Source of the DNA: Winogradskyella haliclonae
GTDB taxonomy: Bacteria; Bacteroidota; Bacteroidia; Flavobacteriales; Flavobacteriaceae
DNA length: 64,000 nucleotides
Assembly (NCBI RefSeq): GCF_014635865.1
Contig: NZ_BMDQ01000001.1
Span: 1,670,229-1,734,228, forward strand
Reading direction: 5' to 3'
The notes beneath the pieces were generated by a model that was not told the origin of the DNA, searched no databases, and saw only the letters and a list, made by a program, of their open reading frames with translations. Shown here in pieces: positions 44,691 through 53,093 of this stretch (its first letter is position 1; each line of letters opens with the position of its first letter). Made by a program: the position numbers and the translations under genes.

Positions 44691-44775
44691 TGCGCACGAG
44701 AAGACTCGAACTTCCACGACCTAAACGGTCACTGGCCCCTCAAGCCAGCGCGTCTACCAATTCCGCCACGTGCGC
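44691..44775 (-). tRNA. tRNA-Leu (anticodon GAG)
   Basis: An 85-base class II tRNA: acceptor GCGCACG/CGTGCGC, D arm GGCGGAATTGGTAGACGC, anticodon stem CTGGC/GCCAG with loop TTGAGGG (anticodon GAG), a long variable arm (TGACCGTTTAGGTCGT) and T loop TTCGAGT. CCA is not encoded. Confidence 0.94.
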
Positions 44776-44828
44776 ATAAATGAGATGTAAATATAAAAAA
44801 AAAGTTAAGCTATACTGCTTAACTTTTG

Positions 44829-44901
44829 TGACTTGGCTGGGGCTCGAACCCAGGACCCTCTCCTTAAAAGGGAGATGCTCTACCAACTGAGCTACCAAGT
44901 C
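44829..44901 (-). tRNA. tRNA-Lys (anticodon TTT)
   Basis: A 73-base cloverleaf: acceptor GACTTGG/CCAAGTC, D arm GCTCAGTTGGTAGAGC, anticodon stem TCTCC/GGAGA with loop CTTTTAA (anticodon TTT), T arm CTGGG-TTCGAGC-CCCAG. It is in tandem with tRNA-Leu, 53 bases apart, likely one transcript. The 130 bases between here and aroK show no other feature. Confidence 0.95.
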
Positions 44902-45032
44902 ATTATTTGTTTCTCTAAATGAGGGTGCAAATATAAAATGTTTAATTAATAAAACAATGCTTTTTTTAGATATTTTTTCGTTTTTTTGTGTAGTATCTAG
45001 CTAGGAGTTTCACAATCAATTTATAAGCACAT

Positions 45033-45554
45033 ATGATTATAGTTTTAGTGGGTTATATGGGGTCGGGTAAATCTACAATTGGAATAGAATTGGCTAAAGT
45101 TTTAGATTACGATTTTGTTGATTTAGATGCTGTTATTGCTGAAAATGAAAACTTGTCAATTCCAGAAATATTTAGTCAAAAAGGAGAAATTTATTTTAGA
45201 AAAAAAGAAACACACTATTTAAAAGATATAATTTCTTCAAAGATTAAAATTGTTTTGTCACTAGGTGGAGGTACACCATGTTATGGAAATAATATGGACT
45301 TAATAATGAACAATAATAGTGTTGAGTCATTTTATTTAAAGACATCTATTCCCGAATTATTAAATAGACTTTGGATTGAGAAACAAAATAGGCCTTTAAT
45401 AAGTCATATAAATTCAAAAGAGAATTTAACTGAGTATATAGGGAAACACTTATTTGAACGTTCTCTGTTTTATTCTAGAAGTCATCACTCAATCGTAACA
45501 GATGGAAAAATGATTTCAGAAATTGTAGAGCAGATACTATTAAAATTAATCTAG
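45033..45554 (+). CDS. aroK: Shikimate kinase
   Basis: A 173-residue P-loop kinase phosphorylating shikimate for aromatic amino acid synthesis. Walker A GYMGSGKST, shikimate-binding DLDAVIAE with Asp, SQKGEIYFRKKE, LSLGGGTPCY and the lid Arg region KQNRPLI are all seen. It is divergent from the tRNA pair and overlaps the convergent PRTase gene by nine bases. Confidence 0.96.
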   Translation: MIIVLVGYMGSGKSTIGIELAKVLDYDFVDLDAVIAENENLSIPEIFSQKGEIYFRKKETHYLKDIISSKIKIVLSLGGGTPCYGNNMDLIMNNNSVESFYLKTSIPELLNRLWIEKQNRPLISHINSKENLTEYIGKHLFERSLFYSRSHHSIVTDGKMISEIVEQILLKLI

Positions 45555-46055
45555 GTAAGCTTCATAAGGCTGCTTACTTAAATTAACATTGACATGTTCT
45601 TTTAAGGAAGTAGATAAAGAAATACCTTTAAAATCTGCCTTTACAGGATATTTCTTATGATTTCTATTTACTAAGACAGCTGTTTTAAACTGTTTTATTG
45701 GTACGTTTAAAAAATGCCTAACACCATACATTAAAGTACTTCCGGAATTTAAGACATCATCAACAAGTACTATAGATTTATTACTGTACTGTTCAGCATT
45801 TATTGAAGTAGTAATAGTATTTAGTGGCGACTTTTTGTCTATAATTACTTTACAGAGAGTACTATTTATATGAGAGATTTTATCTAAAGTTGATTTAATT
45901 TTTTTAGCCAATAGGAACCCGTTTTTTTCAATTCCTGCAATAATTAATTCATCCTCACCAACATTACTCTCATATATCTGATATGCAATGCGCTTTATTT
46001 TATGTTGAATTTCTTGGTGATTAAGAATGGTATTTTTTTCTGCGCTCATACTCAC
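45546..46055 (-). CDS. PyrR-like phosphoribosyltransferase
   Basis: A 169-residue PRTase fold protein. The PRPP-binding loop reads SIVLVDDVLNSGSTLMYG, and IIAGIEKNGFLLAKKI gives the PPi loop region. The layout resembles PyrR-type or hypoxanthine/uracil PRTases. Substrate is unsure. It is in an operon with a methyltransferase and an S4 protein. The GTG at 46055 overlaps the upstream stop as GTGA, indicating coupling; an in-frame ATG two codons later (46049) is an equally possible start. Confidence 0.82.
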   Translation of the reverse strand: MSMSAEKNTILNHQEIQHKIKRIAYQIYESNVGEDELIIAGIEKNGFLLAKKIKSTLDKISHINSTLCKVIIDKKSPLNTITTSINAEQYSNKSIVLVDDVLNSGSTLMYGVRHFLNVPIKQFKTAVLVNRNHKKYPVKADFKGISLSTSLKEHVNVNLSKQPYEAYLD

Positions 46056-46642
46056 TTTTTTTCAAATATAAAAAAGAGTTCTTTATCTTTTCTACCTTCT
46101 ATAGAATTGAATGAAGATTCAAGCGTTTTAATTTTAAAATTATCTTTAAATAGTCTATAGTAAATTTCTTTGTTTCCGCCAAAAGGAGGGCCATTTTCTG
46201 TCAATTCAAAATCAAAAAATAAGCCTGATAATTTGCCATTTGTATTAAGCAAATCATTCATTTTTAAGACATAATTTTTACGTAAACTTGGATTTAAGGC
46301 ACAAAAAAATGTCTGTTCAATAATCAAATCAAATTTCATGTTCAAATCAAAAAAATCCATTTGCAAACATTGTTCATTTGCAAAACTAGGTATTCTTTTT
46401 TTTAAGTTCTTTAATGGGCTTTCAGCAATATCTAGTGCATAAATATTTTTAAAACCTAATTTCCATAAATACTCAACTTCATAACTGTTACCAGCTCCAG
46501 GAATTAAGATTTTGATGCTTTTATCTGGAATTTGGTTTATGTATTTTTTAATAGGATTTGATATTTCACCAATATCCCAACCTGTATTTTGGTTTAGGTA
46601 TCTGTTTTCCCAATAATTTGCATCTAAATTATTCTTCTTCAC
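46052..46642 (-). CDS. SAM-dependent methyltransferase, TPMT-like
   Basis: A 196-residue class I methyltransferase resembling the thiopurine methyltransferase family: N-terminal YWENRYLNQNTGWDIGEIS, SAM loop ILIPGAGNSYEVEYLW, ALDIAESPL and EQTFFCALNPSLR. In bacteria such enzymes methylate small sulfur, selenium or halide compounds. Substrate here is unknown. It overlaps the S4 gene upstream by 14 bases and the PRTase downstream by four. Confidence 0.85.
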   Translation of the reverse strand: MKKNNLDANYWENRYLNQNTGWDIGEISNPIKKYINQIPDKSIKILIPGAGNSYEVEYLWKLGFKNIYALDIAESPLKNLKKRIPSFANEQCLQMDFFDLNMKFDLIIEQTFFCALNPSLRKNYVLKMNDLLNTNGKLSGLFFDFELTENGPPFGGNKEIYYRLFKDNFKIKTLESSFNSIEGRKDKELFFIFEKK

Positions 46643-47000
46643 TTGTGTAACTTTCTATTGAGCGCCTGTCTTTTTTCGTTGGTCTTCCTGTACCTTTCTT
46701 TCTGTAATAATCTTTACTATACTTTAGTAACTCTTGAGTTTCAAATTCTGATTTTGGTGTTAAGTCTGTTCTATAAATATCTACAAGTTTAGCGCCAACA
46801 CGATTTGGAGGAATATCATTAACTTTTATTTTATAGTTTATCTGATTTTTTCTGAATATTATGATATCCCCAACATATACTTCTCTACTTGGTTTAACTA
46901 TCGTATCATTTACCTTAACCTGACCCTTTTTGCATGCTATTGAAGCTTGATTTCTGGTTTTACTGTATCTAACACACCATAAAAACTTATCTATGCGCAT
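46629..47000 (-). CDS. S4-domain RNA-binding protein (HslR-like)
   Basis: A 123-residue protein with an N-terminal S4 domain (MRIDKFLWCVRYSKTRNQASIACKKG, VKVNDTIVKPSREV) and a basic C-terminal tail. HslR in E. coli binds stalled 50S-peptidyl-tRNA after heat shock. It is the first gene of the three-gene leftward operon; its 3' end overlaps the methyltransferase start. Confidence 0.85.
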   Translation of the reverse strand: MRIDKFLWCVRYSKTRNQASIACKKGQVKVNDTIVKPSREVYVGDIIIFRKNQINYKIKVNDIPPNRVGAKLVDIYRTDLTPKSEFETQELLKYSKDYYRKKGTGRPTKKDRRSIESYTSEEE

Positions 47001-47126
47001 ATAATTTAACTAAAAACTGCGTTAATGAATTTGCACAAAGGTATTATATTATTGTATCTTGCGACCAAAAATTAAGCAGTATTGAACCTAGTTTGTAACT
47101 ATTACAAACATGTATTTAAACACTTT

Positions 47127-48158
47127 ATGAAATTAAGAAAAACCTTAAGTATAGCAGCTCTTTTCTCTTTAATCATTTTAGCCTGCTCGCAGGATGATGA
47201 TTCTGGTGTAAGTATAGTTCCTGATAGAGATAGGGCTGAGCAACAAGTAACTGATAAAGCTATATTGTTAGAGTATTTACAAAGTCATTATTACAATAGT
47301 GGCACATTAGCTGGTATTCAAAACCCTGAAGTTGGTGATATAGTTATTACTGAACTTTTAGAAGGAGAGACTGTTCCTACAGGTCATACATTATTATTGG
47401 CAGCAGTAGAGACTAAAACAACTATTTTTGAAGACACATTATATGAATACTATATTTTAAGAATAAATCAAGGTGGAGGAGATGCAGCGCCAAATTTTAC
47501 TGATAAAATAAGAGTCGAATATGAAGGTAATTTAGTTGAGGATGCCTCAGTTTTTGACAGTGCTATAAACCCAGTAGACTTTAATCTTGTTGGTTTTTCA
47601 GGTAATGCTGGAGGTGTAATAACTGGTTGGCAGAGAGTATTTCCTGAATTTAATACAGCAATAAGTTTTACGACTGGTGCAAATGTAGAGTTTGATGATT
47701 ATGGTTTAGGAGTTATGTTTTTGCCCTCAGGATTAGGGTATTTCTCTACTCAATTATTAGGTATACCATCTTACTCAAATTTGATTTTTAAGTTTGCTTT
47801 ATACCAAACAGAAGTTAATGATCATGATAATGATGGTATACCTTCTTACATTGAAGATTTAAATGAGAATCTTGATGTTTTTGATGAAGACAGCGATGAA
47901 AATCTTGTGTCAAATTACCTCGATCCAGATGATGATGGGGATGGTATACTAACAATAAATGAACTTGAAAGAAGAGAATACATTATTAGTGTAGGAGGAG
48001 AAGAACCTTCTTTAGCTAATAATGAATTTGAATTAAGTAGAGTTGAAGAGATGGGTATGATTACTATAACAACAGGAACCATTATTGATTCTGATAATAA
48101 TGGAATAATGGATTACTTAGATGCTGATATTACTATAGATTATAATGAAGATAACTAA
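47127..48158 (+). CDS. FKBP-like lipoprotein with calcium-binding-type Asp repeats
   Basis: A 343-residue lipoprotein: MKLRKTLSIAALFSLIILAC, lipid Cys20, then SQDDDS. An FKBP-type region lies at about 110-225 (KIRVEYEGNLVEDASVFDSA, GVITGWQRVFPEF, YFSTQLLGIPSYSNLIFKFAL), with the AIP-like active site partly changed. The C-terminal 120 residues carry Asp-rich loops (DHDNDGIPSYIED, DPDDDGDGILTINE, DSDNNGIMDYLD) like thrombospondin type 3 or EF-hand calcium loops. It may be a surface foldase whose tail is stiffened by calcium. The ATG at 47127 gives the signal peptide; an upstream in-frame start at 47082 would spoil it. Confidence 0.83.
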   Translation: MKLRKTLSIAALFSLIILACSQDDDSGVSIVPDRDRAEQQVTDKAILLEYLQSHYYNSGTLAGIQNPEVGDIVITELLEGETVPTGHTLLLAAVETKTTIFEDTLYEYYILRINQGGGDAAPNFTDKIRVEYEGNLVEDASVFDSAINPVDFNLVGFSGNAGGVITGWQRVFPEFNTAISFTTGANVEFDDYGLGVMFLPSGLGYFSTQLLGIPSYSNLIFKFALYQTEVNDHDNDGIPSYIEDLNENLDVFDEDSDENLVSNYLDPDDDGDGILTINELERREYIISVGGEEPSLANNEFELSRVEEMGMITITTGTIIDSDNNGIMDYLDADITIDYNEDN

Positions 48159-48180
48159 TATCAAGTTGATGATTTTACAT

Positions 48181-48216
48181 AAAAAAACCGCTAAATTTAT
48201 TTAGCGGTTTTTTTTA
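48181..48216. terminator. Bidirectional terminator between FKBP-like and beta-barrel genes
   Basis: A perfect stem AACCGCTAAAT with ATTTAGCGGTT (loop of two to four bases) flanked by A7 and T8 runs; 22 bases after one stop and 19 before the other. Confidence 0.92.
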
Positions 48217-48234
48217 TTGCCCTTAACTAAAGGC

Positions 48235-48822
48235 TTATATCTTATAAGATAAGCTTAAGATTAATTGTTCTGGCCTTGTGTCTAGACGGTCTAAAGAAAT
48301 GATATTATTGTTATCAATAAATGTAGCTTCATTATCACTAAAACCTCTTTCATATCTTAAATCGATACCAAGTCTATTGAGGTTAAGACCAATACCAAAG
48401 TTTAAACCAACACTAAAGTCATTTTCAATATCATCAACTCTTAAGTTGTCAAAATCTGTATCAAGTATATACTGTAATGATGGTCCAGCAAAAACATTAA
48501 CTGGTCCTAGAACTTTTAGTCCAACTAATAATGGAACATCAAGTTTTTGCATATCAAAATCTCCAGCATTATAATCACTTTTAATTTTAGTATACACTAG
48601 CTCTGGTCTAAAGTATATTTTGTTTCCAAGTTTTCCGAAAAGACCAATATGATAACCGATATTTTGGTCTGGATTCTGAAAATTGTTGTTTACGGATTCA
48701 AAATAATCGCCGTTACCTCCATAATTTAAACCTGCTTTGATACCAAAGCCACTCCCTTTTTGGGCAAATAAACTTGTTGAAAATCCTACAACTAAAAGTG
48801 CAGTAAAAAATAAATTCTTCAT
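48235..48822 (-). CDS. Outer membrane beta-barrel protein (PorT/OmpX-like)
   Basis: A 195-residue protein with a signal peptide (ending SLFAQ) and an eight-stranded barrel pattern: GFGIKAGLNYGG, YHIGLFGKLGNKIYFRPELVYTKIK, LDVPLLVGLKVLGPVNVFAGPSLQYIL, FGIGLNLNRLGIDLRYERG, and a last strand QLILSLSYKI. It matches the outer membrane beta-barrel family common in Bacteroidota (PorT-like). It is a single gene; function is not known. Confidence 0.83.
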   Translation of the reverse strand: MKNLFFTALLVVGFSTSLFAQKGSGFGIKAGLNYGGNGDYFESVNNNFQNPDQNIGYHIGLFGKLGNKIYFRPELVYTKIKSDYNAGDFDMQKLDVPLLVGLKVLGPVNVFAGPSLQYILDTDFDNLRVDDIENDFSVGLNFGIGLNLNRLGIDLRYERGFSDNEATFIDNNNIISLDRLDTRPEQLILSLSYKI

Positions 48823-48875
48823 AATTATTCGTTTTTGATTTAGATTACTTTAACAAAAACGCTGCCAAACTCAAC

Positions 48876-49829
48876 TTATTTTCTTTTTATCGCTTTTTTT
48901 GCTGCTTTTACAATGGCTTTACTGTTTAATCCATACTTGTCCATAAGTTGAGTAGGAGTACCAGATTCACCAAAAGTATCGTTAGTTGCTACAAATTCTT
49001 GCGGTAGAGGATTGTTTTTTACCAAAACTCTAGACACACTCTCTCCTAAACCACCTAAATAATTGTGTTCCTCAGCAGTTACAACGCAACCAGTTTTTGA
49101 TACAGACTCTAGAATAGCTTTATCATCTAAAGGTTTTATGGTGTGAATATTAATAACTTCAGCAGAGATACCTTCTTGATGTAATGCTTTTGAGGCTTCC
49201 AACGCTTCCCATACTAAATGACCTGTTGCCACAATAGTAATATCGCTACCTTCGGTTAACTTTATAGCTTTTCCAATTTCAAATTTTTGATTTTCAGAAG
49301 TGAAATTAGCAACTTTTGGACGTCCAAAACGTAAGTAAACAGGTCCATTATGTTCTGCAATAGCTAAGGTGGCTGCTTTAGTTTGGTTATAATCACAAGT
49401 ATTGATAACTGTCATTCCAGGAAGCATTTTCATTAAGCCTATGTCTTCTAATATTTGGTGTGTAGCACCATCTTCACCTAGAGTTATTCCTGCATGTGAA
49501 GCGCATATTTTTACATTTTTTCCAGAATAGGCTACACTTTGTCTTATTTGGTCATAAACACGACCCGTAGAAAAATTAGCAAAAGTTCCTGTAAAAGGTA
49601 TTTTTCCTCCTATAGTAAGCCCAGCTGCAATACCAATCATATTTGCTTCAGCGATACCAACTTGATAAAAGCGTTCAGGGTGATTTGCTTTAAAAGCATC
49701 CATTTTTAATGACCCAATTAGGTCCGCACAGAGTGCTACTACATTTTCATTGGTTTGTCCAAGTTCGGTTAAACCAGCTCCAAAACCCGAACGTGTATCT
49801 TTATTTCCTGTATTTTCGTATGTTTTCAT
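48876..49829 (-). CDS. Transketolase, C-terminal subunit
   Basis: The second half of a split transketolase (317 residues): pyrimidine-binding domain with GFGAGLTELGQTN, the conserved Glu region QVGIAEANMIGIAAGLTIGG, HAGITLGEDGATHQ and the C-terminal domain (VVTAEEHNYLGGLGESV). Transketolase moves two-carbon units in the pentose phosphate pathway with thiamine diphosphate. It follows the N-terminal subunit gene by 35 bases. ATG at 49829 (MKTYENTGNK) is preferred to an in-frame GTG at 49841. Confidence 0.93.
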   Translation of the reverse strand: MKTYENTGNKDTRSGFGAGLTELGQTNENVVALCADLIGSLKMDAFKANHPERFYQVGIAEANMIGIAAGLTIGGKIPFTGTFANFSTGRVYDQIRQSVAYSGKNVKICASHAGITLGEDGATHQILEDIGLMKMLPGMTVINTCDYNQTKAATLAIAEHNGPVYLRFGRPKVANFTSENQKFEIGKAIKLTEGSDITIVATGHLVWEALEASKALHQEGISAEVINIHTIKPLDDKAILESVSKTGCVVTAEEHNYLGGLGESVSRVLVKNNPLPQEFVATNDTFGESGTPTQLMDKYGLNSKAIVKAAKKAIKRK

Positions 49830-49864
49830 AATAAAGTCCACCTTAGGCGGAAATATTTTTAATA

Positions 49865-50710
49865 TTAATAATCGCCTAAAGTTTCAGCATTTTGTATTAA
49901 TGCAATTTCTAACTGTTCATCATTTGGTGCTTTACCATGCCAAGCATGTGTATGCATCATAAAATCTACACCATTACCCATTTCTGTTTTTAGTAATACA
50001 CACACTGGTTTTCCATGTCCAGTTTTAGATTTTGCTTCAGCCATGCCTTGTAATATTGCTTCAATAGAGTTGCCTTCTTCAATATCTATAACAATCCAAC
50101 CAAAAGCTTCAAATTTTTGTTTAATACTTCCCATTGGTAAAACATCATCCGTGGAACCATCGATTTGTTTTCCGTTCAAATCAATAGTAGAAATAAGATT
50201 ATCTACTTTTTTCGCAGCTGCGTACATTATGGCTTCCCAGTTTTGACCTTCTTGTAATTCACCATCACCATGCAGGCTGTAAATTAGATGCGAATCTCCA
50301 TTTAATTTTTTTGCCTCTGCAGCACCAATTGCAACAGACATACCTTGGCCAAGAGACCCAGAAGCAATTCTTACACCTTCCAATCCCTCATGTGTTGTAG
50401 GGTGGCCTTGGAGTCTAGAATCAATTAATCTAAATGTATTTAATTCGTCGACAGGAAAATAGCCAGAACGTGCTAAGACACTGTAGTATACTGGAGATAT
50501 ATGACCGTTTGAAAGAAAGAATAAGTCTTCGCCAATTCCATCCATTTCAAAATGGTCTTTTCTATTCATTATATCTTGGTAAAGTGCTACAAAGAATTCT
50601 GCACAACCCAATGAACCACCTGGATGTCCAGAGTTTACTTTGTGTACCATGCGAAGAATATCTCTTCGGACTTGTATTGTTAAATTTTTTAATTCTTGAA
50701 TGTTTGGCAT
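49865..50710 (-). CDS. Transketolase, N-terminal subunit
   Basis: The ThDP-binding half of the split transketolase (281 residues): GHPGGSLGCAEFFVALY, HISPVYYSVLARSGY, SGSLGQGMSVAIG, and the ThDP motif GDGELQEGQNWEAIMYAA with the GDG...N pattern. The active enzyme should be a complex with the product of the next gene. Confidence 0.95.
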   Translation of the reverse strand: MPNIQELKNLTIQVRRDILRMVHKVNSGHPGGSLGCAEFFVALYQDIMNRKDHFEMDGIGEDLFFLSNGHISPVYYSVLARSGYFPVDELNTFRLIDSRLQGHPTTHEGLEGVRIASGSLGQGMSVAIGAAEAKKLNGDSHLIYSLHGDGELQEGQNWEAIMYAAAKKVDNLISTIDLNGKQIDGSTDDVLPMGSIKQKFEAFGWIVIDIEEGNSIEAILQGMAEAKSKTGHGKPVCVLLKTEMGNGVDFMMHTHAWHGKAPNDEQLEIALIQNAETLGDY

Positions 50711-50852
50711 CTTAAATTTAGCTTGTTTTTAGTGTTTCAAAAATAGTTGTTTCAGCTAGTGTGACAAAGTAAGATTTATGTCATTTATTAACGATTTAAG
50801 TGAATTGCTAACAATTTTAAATTTAATTATGAGCATATGCTTAAGAGTTAAT

Positions 50853-50860
50853 TATATTTG
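50853..50860 (+). promoter_or_regulatory. -7 box (TATATTTG) for tgt
   Basis: Exact TAnnTTTG match 19 bases before the ATG at 50880. This also argues against an in-frame start at 50778, which lies upstream of the box. Confidence 0.6.
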
Positions 50861-50879
50861 CCCATTCACAACTGTTTTC

Positions 50880-52010
50880 ATGGAATTTAAAAAGATAGCT
50901 AAAGACCTTCAGAGTAAAGCAAGAGCTGGAGAAATAACTACTGATCACGGAAAAATTGAAACACCAATTTTTATGCCCGTTGGTACTGTAGCAAGTGTTA
51001 AAGGCGTGCATCAGCGTGAATTAAAAAATGATATTAATCCAGATATTATATTAGGAAATACATATCATTTGTATCTACGTCCTCAAACTTCAATTTTAGA
51101 AAAGGCAGGTGGTTTACATAAGTTTATGAACTGGGACCGAAATATTTTAACTGATTCTGGAGGTTATCAAGTTTACTCTCTTTCTGCAAATAGAAAGATT
51201 AAAGAAGAAGGTGTGAAGTTTAAGTCGCACATAGACGGAAGTATGCATTTATTTACCCCTGAAAATGTGATGGAAATTCAGAGATCTATTGGAGCTGATA
51301 TTATTATGGCTTTTGATGAATGTACACCTTATCCTTGTGATTATAATTATGCAAAACGCTCTATGAATATGACCCATCGTTGGTTAGAACGTTGTTTAGA
51401 ACATTTAAAGAAAACACCTTTTAAATACGATTATTCTCAAGCATTTTTTCCGATTGTGCAAGGAAGCACTTATAAAGATTTAAGACAGCAATCTGCAGAA
51501 TATATTGCTAATGTCGGAGCTGAAGGTAATGCTATTGGAGGCTTATCTGTTGGTGAGCCGGCTGAAGAAATGTATGCAATGACAGATGTTGTTTGTGAAA
51601 TTTTACCAGAAGATAAGCCTAGATATTTGATGGGAGTAGGTACGCCAATAAATATTTTAGAAAATATTGCGTTAGGAGTAGATATGTTTGACTGTGTTAT
51701 GCCAACTCGTAATGCCAGAAACGGAATGTTATTTACAGCTCATGGCACTATTAATATTAAAAACAAAAAATGGGCAGATGATTTTTCACCAATAGATGAT
51801 ATGGGAATTACTTTTGTTGATACCGATTATAGTAAGGCGTATCTAAAACATTTATTTTCTGTAAATGAATTATTAGGTAAGCAAATTGCTACAATACATA
51901 ATTTAGGTTTTTATCTTTGGTTAGTAAGAGAAGCTCGTAGGCATATTATTGCGGGAGATTTTAGATATTGGAAAGATAAAATGGTTAAACAAATGGATAA
52001 ACGTTTGTAA
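50880..52010 (+). CDS. tgt: tRNA-guanine transglycosylase (queuine tRNA-ribosyltransferase)
   Basis: A 376-residue enzyme that exchanges guanine-34 for preQ1 in tRNAs for Asn, Asp, His and Tyr. Motifs: ETPIFMPVGTVASVKG, GNTYHLYLRPQ, the catalytic Asp in LTDSGGYQVYSL and in MFDCVMPTRNARNG, and VQGSTYKDLR. The zinc site is altered compared with E. coli (CxCxxCx25H not apparent; a single HNL His remains), a feature worth checking but seen in Bacteroidota copies. The LptF/G-type permease gene follows three bases later. Confidence 0.95.
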   Translation: MEFKKIAKDLQSKARAGEITTDHGKIETPIFMPVGTVASVKGVHQRELKNDINPDIILGNTYHLYLRPQTSILEKAGGLHKFMNWDRNILTDSGGYQVYSLSANRKIKEEGVKFKSHIDGSMHLFTPENVMEIQRSIGADIIMAFDECTPYPCDYNYAKRSMNMTHRWLERCLEHLKKTPFKYDYSQAFFPIVQGSTYKDLRQQSAEYIANVGAEGNAIGGLSVGEPAEEMYAMTDVVCEILPEDKPRYLMGVGTPINILENIALGVDMFDCVMPTRNARNGMLFTAHGTINIKNKKWADDFSPIDDMGITFVDTDYSKAYLKHLFSVNELLGKQIATIHNLGFYLWLVREARRHIIAGDFRYWKDKMVKQMDKRL

Positions 52011-52013
52011 TAG

Positions 52014-53093
52014 ATGAAGATTTTAGATTGGTACATACTTAAGCGTTATCTATTTACATTTTTAATGATGTTATTGCTCTTTATTCCAATAGCAATAATG
52101 GTTCATTTAGCAGAAAAAATTGGAAAAATTATTGATAATGATGTGCCTTTTGATGCTCTAGCTGAGTATTTACTGAATTTTACGATTTATTTTGCCAACT
52201 TGTTATTTCCTTTATTTCTATTTTTATCTGTTATATTTTTCACTTCTAAGTTAGCCAACAATACTGAGATAGTTGCTTTTTTAAGTTCTGGCGTTTCATT
52301 CTCCAGGTTTTTAAGGCCATATATAATAGGTGCAACCATAATTGCAGGTTTGGCTTTAATATTAGGGATGTTTTTAGCGCCTAAAGCAAGTCAAGGGTTT
52401 AATGAATTTAAATACAAGTATTTATCTCGAAATAAAAAAATACAAGAAACTCGAGATGTATTTCGACGGATTACTGATAATGACATTATATATGTAAGTT
52501 CTTATGATCCAAAATCTAAAAGAGGACAGAATTTTACTTTAGAACATTTTGAAGATAATAGATTACAATACAAAATCTTTGCTAATAACATTAGATATGT
52601 AGAAGAAGATTCTATTTATGTTTTATCTTCATACTACAAAAGAAGCTATGATAGTATTGGTAATGTAACAGTTGAAGAAAAGCGTAAAGTTAATGTTGAG
52701 TTTGCTTTCGATGTAGAAGATTTAACGCCAGTAAATTACATAGCGGAAACGAAGCCTTATCACGAGCTTGTTGATTTTATTGATAAAGAAAAAGCTAGGG
52801 GTTCATCTAATATTGGTAGATATGAAGTGGTAAAATATAAGAAATGGAGTTTGCCTGCATCAGTATTTATACTAACAATTATTGCAGTTGCAGTTTCTTC
52901 AATTAAACGTCGTGGAGGAATGGGAGTAAACCTAGCATTTGGTATTACTATAGCCATGATTTATGTATTTTTTGATAAAATCTTTGGAGTTATGGCCGAG
53001 CAATCAAATTTTTCACCATTAATAGCTGTATGGTTCCCAAACATAATTTTCGGTATCTTAGCTATATACTTACTCTACAATGCCAAAAGGTAA
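52014..53093 (+). CDS. LptF/LptG-family permease
   Basis: A 359-residue inner membrane protein with three membrane segments at each end and a periplasmic beta-jellyroll between, as in LptF and LptG of the lipopolysaccharide export ABC transporter. N-terminal ILDWYILKRYLFTFLMMLLLF and KLANNTEIVAFLSSGVSFSRFL, and C-terminal KKWSLPASVFILTIIAVAVSS are typical. Which paralog (F or G) cannot be told. Its end overlaps the EamA gene by 14 bases. Confidence 0.9.
   Translation: MKILDWYILKRYLFTFLMMLLLFIPIAIMVHLAEKIGKIIDNDVPFDALAEYLLNFTIYFANLLFPLFLFLSVIFFTSKLANNTEIVAFLSSGVSFSRFLRPYIIGATIIAGLALILGMFLAPKASQGFNEFKYKYLSRNKKIQETRDVFRRITDNDIIYVSSYDPKSKRGQNFTLEHFEDNRLQYKIFANNIRYVEEDSIYVLSSYYKRSYDSIGNVTVEEKRKVNVEFAFDVEDLTPVNYIAETKPYHELVDFIDKEKARGSSNIGRYEVVKYKKWSLPASVFILTIIAVAVSSIKRRGGMGVNLAFGITIAMIYVFFDKIFGVMAEQSNFSPLIAVWFPNIIFGILAIYLLYNAKR

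Noticed and set aside
44581..45032. Additional tRNA or small gene in the tRNA-Leu/tRNA-Lys region
   Set aside because: Remaining stretches are AT-rich without cloverleaf potential or a plausible reading frame.
48876..50710. Split transketolase as a frameshifted gene
   Set aside because: Two separate, complete reading frames with their own starts are the standard arrangement in many bacteria; the domains divide at the normal boundary.
50778..50879. N-terminal extension of tgt
   Set aside because: It would include the -7 promoter box, and Tgt proteins begin at about the ATG at 50880.
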